Made by a program: the position numbers and the translations under genes
Notes under the pieces: model-generated
Databases searched by the model: none
Told to the model about the DNA's origin: nothing
What the model saw: the letters and a program-made list of their open reading frames with translations, nothing else
NCBI GenBank assembly: GCA_003139975.1
Contig: PLHN01000322.1
Coordinates: 1-7,834, forward strand
Direction of reading: 5' to 3'
Source of the DNA: Acidobacteriaceae bacterium
Lineage (GTDB): Bacteria; Acidobacteriota; Terriglobia; Terriglobales; Acidobacteriaceae
Length of the DNA stretch: 7,834 nt
Shown here: positions 1-6,097 of the stretch, one piece after another
Position numbering within the stretch: the stretch's first letter is position 1
Layout of the letters: every line of letters starts with the position of its first letter

Positions 1-233
1 GTGCGTTTCTGCGCGTACTCCTGAACGATCATGGCCGTATTGTCGTTCGACCCGTCATCGACAATTACCCACTTCTTGGGCCGAACCTCCTGCGCACAGA
101 CCGCTGTAATTGTTTTCTCAATGAAGGCTTCTTCATTGTGTGCGGCTGTGACTAACACGTAGCTCCAGGGCGTTGCAGATTCGCAACGTAGCTGCCCGGC
201 GTCCCCGCTTTTGACGTTCGCTAATGACTTCAC
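1..233 (-). CDS. Family 2 glycosyltransferase, N-terminal fragment (cut by window edge)
   Basis: This is the first 77 codons of a gene that continues past position 1. From about residue 24 it reads SYVLVTAAHNEEAFIEKTI, then RPKKWVIVDDGSNDNT around residues 51-66. This is the nucleotide-binding start of a GT-A fold family 2 glycosyltransferase: beta1, the acidic/His-Asn-Glu-Glu segment, then the VDDGS motif. Such enzymes add a sugar from a nucleotide-sugar donor to a lipid-linked or growing glycan on the cytoplasmic side of the membrane. The start chosen is GTG at 233-231, which overlaps the TGA of the preceding gene (232-230) as GTGA, the usual sign of translational coupling. A loose purine-rich GGTGGGA lies about 12 nt upstream. 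The roughly 20 residues before the first beta strand are not conserved-looking, so a later start is possible, but the overlap favours this one. Donor and acceptor cannot be told from the fragment. Confidence 0.85.
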   Translation of the reverse strand, partial: MKSLANVKSGDAGQLRCESATPWSYVLVTAAHNEEAFIEKTITAVCAQEVRPKKWVIVDDGSNDNTAMIVQEYAQKR

Positions 234-1192
234 TGTGTGGCGGATCCCACCCCGCAAATCCACTTAAGGCAAGAAACGCTTCTGCTCATCTTGAATACCG
301 CCGCCGACCTGCGCGCCTTGCCGCAGCAGTAAACAACACTGTACCCAACGATTCGAACTAACTCGTGGATAGACGTAGCCAGAATGTAACCGATGCTCCC
401 GACCCGTCCGTGATGCTTCCGAAAATACTGGAGATTCGCACGCCGCATTTCAATATAGAAGCGGGTAGGGGCCTCGGCTGAACTTGCTGCCCCGTAATGC
501 AGTGCTTCCGCATCGGGATAGAACACAACTCGCCATCCAGCTTTTAGGAAACGATGGCTCCAGTCGATATCTTCGCCATACATGAAGAACTGCTCGTCCA
601 GTCCTCCTACCTGCTGCAATGCAATGCGCGGGACCATCCAGAACCAACCGGTCAGCACTTCCACGTCATCGATGCGATCGTAGGCGTAGCCCTCCATCAG
701 AAACCCGCCGAACACCTTTGATGCCGGGAATAGTGTATGCAGCCCCAAGGCGCTGCAGATGGTATTCCATACCGTAGGTAAACGCATTACGGATTGACCT
801 ATACTGCCGTCCGGGCTCAACATCTTCGGTCCGATAAGACCGATGCCTGGATTCTTCGCCAAATAGTCGACCAATCTGTCCAGGCACCCGTGGGGAACGA
901 CGACATCCGAATTCACTAAAGCGACGTATTTGCCGCGACTGCGGGCAATCCCGATATTATTGGCCTTCGCAAAACCGAGATTACTGTGATTTCTAATCAA
1001 CAATACATTGGGGAACTGGTCCGCAATGGCGTCGGGCGTTCCGTCAGTCGACGCGTTATCAACAACAATGACCTCGAACGGAAGATCGCTCCGCTGTTCC
1101 TGCAAGGAAGTAAGGCACTCGAGCGCGTATTTCTTACCATTCCAGGTCACTATAATGACTGACACTGTTGGTTCTTGGGTTTGTGTATCCAT
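230..1192 (-). CDS. Family 2 glycosyltransferase, rhamnosyltransferase-like
   Basis: A complete 320-residue GT-A glycosyltransferase, of normal length for the family. Visible landmarks are SVIIVTWNG at 11-19, VDNASTDGT at 44-52 (nucleotide binding), NLGFAKANNIG at 71-81, NSD at 94-96 in the place of the metal-binding DXD, TGW at 181-183, and GEDIDW at 206-211 (acceptor/catalytic acidic motif), followed by His232. The NxGFxxxxNxG plus GEDxDW pattern is typical of WbbL/RfbF-like rhamnosyltransferases and related O-antigen enzymes. It probably acts at the inner face of the cytoplasmic membrane on an undecaprenyl-linked oligosaccharide. The C-terminal 50 or so residues contain a hydrophobic stretch (about 267-290, ending in CC) that may help membrane association. 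It starts with ATG 32 nt after the polymerase gene; only a weak AGGCG lies about 10 nt upstream. Its stop overlaps the next gene's start. The sugar specificity (rhamnose or other) is unproven. Confidence 0.93.
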   Translation of the reverse strand: MDTQTQEPTVSVIIVTWNGKKYALECLTSLQEQRSDLPFEVIVVDNASTDGTPDAIADQFPNVLLIRNHSNLGFAKANNIGIARSRGKYVALVNSDVVVPHGCLDRLVDYLAKNPGIGLIGPKMLSPDGSIGQSVMRLPTVWNTICSALGLHTLFPASKVFGGFLMEGYAYDRIDDVEVLTGWFWMVPRIALQQVGGLDEQFFMYGEDIDWSHRFLKAGWRVVFYPDAEALHYGAASSAEAPTRFYIEMRRANLQYFRKHHGRVGSIGYILATSIHELVRIVGYSVVYCCGKARRSAAVFKMSRSVSCLKWICGVGSATQ

Positions 1193-1224
1193 TTCTATAT
1201 TCGCCTGCGTCCCGAGCTCGTTCT

Positions 1225-2610
1225 CTACGCCGGAGTGAAGACGTGCACACCCTGTGACGCGGGCGCTTCCGCGCTGAGCCCAGCGCTCTTCCCTTCCAAT
1301 CCTGGTGTTTTCTTAGGCGGGATCAACTTAGCCGAGACCGCTGCCATGGCGAGTAGCGCATACCAGGCGACAATGCTCTGGTCAAAATAGAAAATACCAA
1401 AGAACGCTACGGCATTCGCGAACAGCGCGGCGCCAATTGCCCAAATCAAACGCGCGTCTTTCGGAGATCTTTCCGCGAGTTTCCTGGCCGCGCCGATTCT
1501 CTTGAACGCATACACCAGGATGGCGATAAACAGGATGAACGTAATTAAGCCGCCGCCGACGCCAGCAGCCACATAAGCGTTGTCCACGTCCCACATGTAG
1601 TAACCCCAGTCGGCGTTATTTCGTGTACCGATCAGCCACCACTCCGAGAAATGCTTTACGAAGTTGTCTATCAACACGGCCCGGTGGTATCCACTACCTC
1701 CGGTTGTGCCTCCGACGCGAGCGATGAGAAACCAAACGGGAGCTTTCATTACCAGATGCAGAGTTACTAGAACAATGACGACGCCCCAGCGGTACACCCG
1801 CAATCGCTTCCTCTCGCGCCAAAACAGTAGCGCCAGCGTTCCAGCACCAAACGCCATTAGAGGAGTACTGGAAGCCGACGCGATCGTCATCACGGCCGAG
1901 CCAGCAATTCCCAATCCCAGCAACCATCGATTATGTTCACGCCGCCACCACAGGCCGACGAATAACGGCATTAGCATCGCACCAAACGTGCCCGCTATGA
2001 TGGCATGAGCAAATGGCCCCTGCGCCCGGACCGATCCATCGCGCACCCCCGCCAGCGGATTCGCGCCCAAGAAGGAAAATCCATTCTGTCTGGTAAGGTG
2101 TTCGCCCAGCATGAGAGGGGCGATGATGGCAACGATGACTGCGAAAACCTTTATGGTGCGTATGACATCGGCCTTGTCGCGAATCAAGAATCTAAAAAGC
2201 AGGTACGATCCCAGATTTGTGTAGAGGAAACCAATTCTGTTCGTGACAGCGGACAATGCTGCCCAAAGAAGTGAAAATGTGATCGCATTAAGCGCGGCCC
2301 ACCACACGATCGACTTGTCCAGTGGATTCCACCGGCCAATGACATACTCGCGCCGGCTCAGACAGCGAACCCATCCGACCAATAGCAGAATGCGCTCGAC
2401 CGGAAAGTGGAGGCCGCCGACGATGACGTTGAGTTGCTGTGGCAGCAAGATACACGCGAGAAGCAGCGGCGCAACCGCGTATTTCCGTGGAAGCGCAAGA
2501 ATTAGAATGACCGCAACGATCAGGATGCCGATGGCCAGTGGCGGGAGAAAGGTCGCCCCACCACCGCCAAAGTAGTAATTGTCCGGCATCTCGAATCGGT
2601 TCGGGTTCAT
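1225..2610 (-). CDS. O-antigen polymerase/ligase-like polytopic membrane protein (Wzy/WaaL type)
   Basis: A 461-residue membrane protein with about 12 hydrophobic segments (roughly 24-41, 46-66, 70-84, 102-120, 128-142, 152-168, 198-222, 229-247, 250-264, 275-296, 350-368, 388-407, 412-428). Between the segments ending near 296 and starting near 350 lies one larger soluble loop with YHR (308-310), the GTRNNADWG segment (328-336) and DVDN (341-344). A large periplasmic loop with conserved Arg and Asp/Asn/His near the C-terminal half is the hallmark of the Wzy/WaaL O-antigen polymerase and ligase superfamily, which moves lipid-linked glycans onto one another or onto an acceptor outside the membrane. 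Sequence is poorly conserved in this family, so polymerase versus ligase cannot be decided. The start is ATG at 2610-2608: it overlaps the preceding stop as ATGA and has AGGGGA 4 nt upstream. An in-frame start at 2682 would overlap the methyltransferase by 76 nt and is less likely. The last 30 residues are a soluble Ala/Pro/Ser-rich tail. Confidence 0.88.
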   Translation of the reverse strand: MNPNRFEMPDNYYFGGGGATFLPPLAIGILIVAVILILALPRKYAVAPLLLACILLPQQLNVIVGGLHFPVERILLLVGWVRCLSRREYVIGRWNPLDKSIVWWAALNAITFSLLWAALSAVTNRIGFLYTNLGSYLLFRFLIRDKADVIRTIKVFAVIVAIIAPLMLGEHLTRQNGFSFLGANPLAGVRDGSVRAQGPFAHAIIAGTFGAMLMPLFVGLWWRREHNRWLLGLGIAGSAVMTIASASSTPLMAFGAGTLALLFWRERKRLRVYRWGVVIVLVTLHLVMKAPVWFLIARVGGTTGGSGYHRAVLIDNFVKHFSEWWLIGTRNNADWGYYMWDVDNAYVAAGVGGGLITFILFIAILVYAFKRIGAARKLAERSPKDARLIWAIGAALFANAVAFFGIFYFDQSIVAWYALLAMAAVSAKLIPPKKTPGLEGKSAGLSAEAPASQGVHVFTPA

Positions 2611-3407
2611 ATCGTCCCCTGAGAAGCCGCGTGCAGAGCTTTCTTTCGAACCACCAAGTAGTATCCAATGTCCCTGGGCCATAGGTGATGCGTGGCTCTG
2701 TCGAATAACTCAAACAGGCCGTCGCCGAAGTACCGCCAGGCCCAATCGAGAACAAAATGTAGTAGTGCCGGAAAGTAAAATGTTCCGATGCTGATTCTTT
2801 CGAGAATTTCATACCCGCATCCGCTCGCCCGCAAGGCGCGCGTCACGGATTCGTCACTCTCAAATCTGTACTTGGAGGGCAAGAAGCTGCGCAGCAGGCG
2901 GTTAAACCTCGTATCATCCGGCTTCCGCTTCGGAGCGACGGTCAACAAATACGAGATGTGGGCCAAGCTCCAGCGCTGCGGCAGTTCCCACAGAAGGATA
3001 CCTTCGTCCTTCAGCAGCGACAGATACACGCGCGCCAGAATACCCCATCCCCGGGAAAGGAACGCCGCCCCGAACTCGTGAACAACATCAAAATACTCCT
3101 TCGGGAGTGTCCGAGGATCGTGCATGTCGTCCTGACATAAGATGGCAGATGGGATGCGCTGTCGTGCCACCTGGAGATCCGCACAATTTATGTCGAGCCC
3201 CCACTCCTCACAGCCGCTCACGCAGAGTGACGCCAGCACAAGTGCGTCGCCTTTTCCACATCCCATGTCCGCGAGTTTCGCCCCAGGGGCCAGGTATTTC
3301 CGGAATAACTCTTCCATCACGCAAAACTTCCGTCGTAGATGCCAGCGCACGAACGGGCCTGGATCGGGCCTCTGTTGGTGCACCAACACTTCGGCTAGCT
3401 CATGCAT
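2607..3407 (-). CDS. Class I SAM-dependent methyltransferase
   Basis: A 266-residue protein. Motif I, LADMGCGKGD, lies at about 45-54 and binds S-adenosylmethionine. An acidic residue in GLDI (about 72) ends beta2, CQDD (91-94) fits the adenine-contact position, and YFDVVHEFG (105-113) is the beta4 region. A basic stretch with KRKPDDTRFNRLL follows near 160-172, and the C-terminal third is aromatic and Trp/Tyr/Phe-rich (around YFPALLHFVLDWAWRYF). The acceptor could be a sugar of the glycan or a lipid carrier; nothing in the sequence decides. Chosen start: ATG at 3407-3405 with GGAG (3417-3414) six nt upstream. A TTG four codons earlier (3419) overlaps that ribosome binding site and is less likely. 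It lies 16 nt after the flippase stop, and its own TGA overlaps the polymerase start (ATGA), so it is very likely in the same operon. It shares no obvious sequence with the other methyltransferase in the window beyond motif I. Confidence 0.88.
   Translation of the reverse strand: MHELAEVLVHQQRPDPGPFVRWHLRRKFCVMEELFRKYLAPGAKLADMGCGKGDALVLASLCVSGCEEWGLDINCADLQVARQRIPSAILCQDDMHDPRTLPKEYFDVVHEFGAAFLSRGWGILARVYLSLLKDEGILLWELPQRWSLAHISYLLTVAPKRKPDDTRFNRLLRSFLPSKYRFESDESVTRALRASGCGYEILERISIGTFYFPALLHFVLDWAWRYFGDGLFELFDRATHHLWPRDIGYYLVVRKKALHAASQGTI
2615..2620 (-). promoter_or_regulatory. Ribosome binding site deciding the polymerase start
   Basis: AGGGGA on the minus strand lies 4 nt before ATG 2610-2608, inside the 3' end of the methyltransferase gene. 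Together with the ATGA overlap it supports this start over the in-frame one at 2682. Confidence 0.65.
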
Positions 3408-3413
3408 TGAAAA

Positions 3414-3417
3414 CTCC
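3414..3417 (-). promoter_or_regulatory. Ribosome binding site deciding the methyltransferase start
   Basis: GGAG on the minus strand sits 6 nt before ATG 3407-3405. It overlaps the upstream in-frame TTG codon (3419-3417), which argues that ATG and not TTG starts the gene. Confidence 0.6.
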
Positions 3418-3423
3418 AAAAGC

Positions 3424-4917
3424 TCATGTCTCAGTGCTCAGCTGCCGCAGAAGAATTCCTCCACAAAAACCAAGTGCGAGTATGCACCCAAACATGCCAA
3501 ACAGAAGATTCACGAAAGGTTGACTTGTCACAACAAGATGGCGAACTCCCCATAACAATCCCATAACTCCGCAAGAAACAGCAAACACAAATGGGAATGA
3601 TTTTGCGTAACCGGCCAAGTCGAGCCGCGTGAGTCGCCGGATGTCTACAAGCTGTGACAGATAGCCGGCGACAACTGCCGCAAGAGCGGCCAGTTGTCCG
3701 CCCACAGGCCCGAAATGTCGCGCGGCGGGATAAATCGCAGCAATCATAAGTACAGCCATTATCAAGACGCAACGGCGATGGAGGTGCGGACGTCCCGTCG
3801 CATAGAAAGCCATCGTTATCAGGCTATTCATCAAGTTGACAATCGCGACTAAAGCAGCGACCGTGAGGGGCAATGAAGCTCCCGCATATCGGGGACCATA
3901 GAACAACGAAAGCAAGCTTCCACTTCCGAAGATGACGAAGATCGCAATCGGCATCCCGAGTATAAGCAGCACAGATGTCACTCGTACAAGAATGCGGTTT
4001 ATGCGAGGGGAATCTTCTTGGATCCGTGCAAAACTGGGCATCAAGGTCTGACTCAACACGCCCATGATGAACGAAGTGGGAACCTGGATCAAATAGACAG
4101 CCATGGCGTAGATGCCTAATTGAGCCGCGGGATAGAGCTTACCCAGCACAAAAATGTCGGCTCGAGAGAAGATAAGGTTCAGGAATGAAAGGCCAAACAC
4201 GCCCTTTGAGAATCGCAGCAGCTCCTTGAGCGAGTCTTTGTCGATTTTTAAGCGTGGTCGAAATGGGCAGATGACATAGGAAGCTAAGCACCGTACACAA
4301 TTCTCAGCAGCATACCCGATAGCGAGAGCCCAAACGCTCTTAACAACAAATGCCATAGCGACCACAATCAACGAACCGCAAACTCCGCCTCCGGACTGGA
4401 TGAGGGCCCATCGCTTGAACTTCATCTCTTTCAGCGCAACGTAGGACCTTGAGCTTTGAGCTCCTTGGAACACAATGCTCAATAGAGCGACCCGCATCAA
4501 GGGAACAAGTTCCGGATTTCCATAGAATCTCGCAATCCAAGGAGCAGCCGCAAAAAGAAGAAGGTAAATCCCAATCCCCCGACCAAAAGCGAGCCACCAC
4601 GCCGAGTTAACGAAGTCATCATCCTGACCTTTGGGGTTTTGAATAATCGCTTCTTTGACACCGATTTCCGCGAGCATGTCAACAACGGCACTAGCTGAAT
4701 ACACGATTGCCATAACTCCGAAAGCTTCAGGAGCAAGCAAGCGCGTCAGCAACATGCTTCGTCCGAATCGGAACAGCTGTTCAAGAGCTCCGCCGAAACC
4801 CAGCCATGTGCCCCCGCGGAATGCATGATTCCTGAGGGCCCCGCCGCTGGTTAATTTTTCGCGCAGCTTTCCCACGAAGGAAGACATGCCCCTAGATTGT
4901 TTCGTCATGACGTCCAC
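3424..4917 (-). CDS. Wzx-type oligosaccharide flippase (polysaccharide biosynthesis protein)
   Basis: A 497-residue polytopic protein of the MOP (MATE-like) exporter superfamily, normal in length for WzxC/RfbX-like flippases. These carry an undecaprenyl-diphosphate-linked repeat unit from the cytoplasmic to the outer face of the inner membrane. Typical landmarks are a basic amphipathic N-terminus, then RSMLLTRLLAPEAFGVMAI at about 53-71, GVKEAIIQ at 86-93, FSKGVFGLSFLNLIFSRAD at about 236-254 leading into VLGKLYPAAQLGIYAMA (257-273), and TLMPSFARIQED at 291-302. About 12-14 hydrophobic segments are visible. The start is uncertain: GTG at 4917 has AAGGA about 11 nt upstream, while ATG at 4908 lies three codons in with only GGA nearby; ATG at 4878-4888 (residue 11) is also possible. 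It lies 69 nt after the upstream methyltransferase and 16 nt before the next one. Substrate specificity cannot be read from sequence. Confidence 0.92.
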   Translation of the reverse strand: MDVMTKQSRGMSSFVGKLREKLTSGGALRNHAFRGGTWLGFGGALEQLFRFGRSMLLTRLLAPEAFGVMAIVYSASAVVDMLAEIGVKEAIIQNPKGQDDDFVNSAWWLAFGRGIGIYLLLFAAAPWIARFYGNPELVPLMRVALLSIVFQGAQSSRSYVALKEMKFKRWALIQSGGGVCGSLIVVAMAFVVKSVWALAIGYAAENCVRCLASYVICPFRPRLKIDKDSLKELLRFSKGVFGLSFLNLIFSRADIFVLGKLYPAAQLGIYAMAVYLIQVPTSFIMGVLSQTLMPSFARIQEDSPRINRILVRVTSVLLILGMPIAIFVIFGSGSLLSLFYGPRYAGASLPLTVAALVAIVNLMNSLITMAFYATGRPHLHRRCVLIMAVLMIAAIYPAARHFGPVGGQLAALAAVVAGYLSQLVDIRRLTRLDLAGYAKSFPFVFAVSCGVMGLLWGVRHLVVTSQPFVNLLFGMFGCILALGFCGGILLRQLSTET

Positions 4918-4986
4918 AGAGTCTGTGATCCTTAGAAGATATGGAACTATGAAGAGAACGACGCCGGCAAACGGTCCCGGTGCTGG

Positions 4987-6003
4987 TTAAGAGACTGCCA
5001 GGTAAAACGCTGCCTGGTCTCCGAGCCGTTGCTTGTTGAGCCGGAGCGCCTGAGCCCTGAAGGCAGCGACCGCTCGTCGCGGGATAAAGGCCGCAGGCTC
5101 AGTGGATCCAAACGCAATGCCGCGTGCATATAGTTCACTCCCGCAGAACTGGAATTCCGTTGAATCGTAGTCCGTGCGGGTAACGACCAAACCGGATTGT
5201 TCTGCAAGCGCCCGCAGGCTCCTTTCGCTGTGAAGGAAGAAATGCCTGGGAGCGTCGAGCTGGACCCAGTTTGCGCCGTAATGCCTCCAAGCCCAGGACA
5301 CCACGGGTACTCGAATCAAACACTGCCCGTCGGGCGCAAGCAGGTTGCGAACCGTTCTCAGAGTCTCGTGCGGATCGGGAATGTGCTCAAAGGAATGGTG
5401 GAACATGATCACATCCCACGTAGTTCCCGTGAGTTCGTCCAACCCGCACTTCCTCACTATCACCCTGCCGCTCGCCTCGATATCACCGGCAATGAAAGGA
5501 TCAATTCCAAGTACGTTGCTGAATCCCAGCGAAAAGAGATCGCGGACGAAGGCACCAGACCCACATCCAACGTCCAGAATCTTTGCCACTCTGGACGGTT
5601 TCATTGAGGAGAAAGCGCGGAGCTGGAGGTGTGGATGTCGAACATCCCAGAAGCGGGCGAGAGGAGAAACGCGGCCGAAATAACAGCGATTCTTAAGCTG
5701 CCTGAGGAGCTCCTTGACCCAGGTCCTTCTGCTTGAAGACCGAAACGCATAGTAATTTTGTGGGTAATACGTACCCATTTCTGGCGGAGCCGTTTCCAAT
5801 TGCAGACAGCCACACTCTCCACACTCTAGATAAGGAAACTCTTCCTTCAGGCCGAACATCATTTCGGAAACAACGTGCTCTTTGTTGCCGGCCCGGTTGC
5901 CACAGATCTTGCAGGCTGAGCCAGACACAGCGGCCTGCGCGCTCTTGACCGATGATGGCGCCGCCACGGGCTCATCCCGGCCGCGAGAATCGTCGTATGT
6001 CAT
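4987..6003 (-). CDS. Class I SAM-dependent methyltransferase with N-terminal four-cysteine motif
   Basis: A 338-residue protein. Two CxxC pairs, CKIC (31-34) and CGEC (61-64), probably bind a zinc ion; a YYPQNYYAF segment (79-87) follows. The Rossmann core shows LDVGCGSG (143-150, SAM motif I), GIDPF (166-170, acidic end of beta2), FHHSFEHIPDP (201-211, the beta4 and following region) and DAPRHFFLHS (250-259). This layout, a zinc-ribbon-like head plus the HxFEHxxDP and APRHxxxHS motifs, is common in Methyltransf_23-type enzymes found in polysaccharide and cell-envelope clusters, where they are generally presumed to act on sugars. ATG 6003-6001 is used because any later start would begin to erode the N-terminus. 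However, the bases before it (CCACCCCTC) contain no Shine-Dalgarno; GTG at 5970 is an alternative that keeps the cysteines. A GC-rich hairpin lies 36 nt upstream. Methyl acceptor unknown. Confidence 0.9.
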   Translation of the reverse strand: MTYDDSRGRDEPVAAPSSVKSAQAAVSGSACKICGNRAGNKEHVVSEMMFGLKEEFPYLECGECGCLQLETAPPEMGTYYPQNYYAFRSSSRRTWVKELLRQLKNRCYFGRVSPLARFWDVRHPHLQLRAFSSMKPSRVAKILDVGCGSGAFVRDLFSLGFSNVLGIDPFIAGDIEASGRVIVRKCGLDELTGTTWDVIMFHHSFEHIPDPHETLRTVRNLLAPDGQCLIRVPVVSWAWRHYGANWVQLDAPRHFFLHSERSLRALAEQSGLVVTRTDYDSTEFQFCGSELYARGIAFGSTEPAAFIPRRAVAAFRAQALRLNKQRLGDQAAFYLAVS

Positions 6004-6039
6004 GAGGGGTGGAAAGGCGAAGCGGGTGAGCTGTATGGA

Positions 6040-6080
6040 CGGCGGCAGGACGCCACTCCGTGGAGTAGGCCCCGCCGCCG
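6040..6080. repeat. GC-rich imperfect hairpin (inverted repeat) between two genes
   Basis: CGGCGGC (6040-6046) pairs with GCCGCCG (6074-6080). The inner arms ACTCC (6055-6059) and GGAGT (6062-6066) close around a 2-nt centre, and GG(48-49)/CC(72-73) and CC(53-54)/GG(68-69) can extend the stem with small bulges. Almost the whole 41 nt can fold into one imperfect stem. It lies after the stop of the beta-helix gene and 36 nt before the methyltransferase start. On the transcribed (minus) sense no T-run follows it, so it is not a textbook intrinsic terminator. It could stabilise the 3' end of the beta-helix mRNA, attenuate read-through, or be a REP-like element. Just before it on the minus strand is TTGACC (6095-6090), a good -35 look-alike, but no matching -10 sits 16-18 nt away. 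Nothing else is recognised in 6004-6097. Confidence 0.6.
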
Positions 6081-6097
6081 CTAAATCCGGGTCAAGA

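Noticed and set aside
2288..2812. A 174-codon open frame on the minus strand overlapping the polymerase and methyltransferase genes
   Set aside because: Arg/Ser/Thr/Ala-rich low-meaning sequence lying in another frame over two well-supported genes; no motif or ribosome binding site.
3107..3555. Two overlapping plus-strand open frames of about 137 codons
   Set aside because: They run antisense across the end of the flippase gene and the start of the methyltransferase, with Arg/Ser/Pro/His-rich composition typical of shadow frames.
4918..4986. Possible terminator between the methyltransferase and flippase genes
   Set aside because: Only a 4-bp CCGG/CCGG pairing with a 9-nt loop and no T-run; too weak to call.
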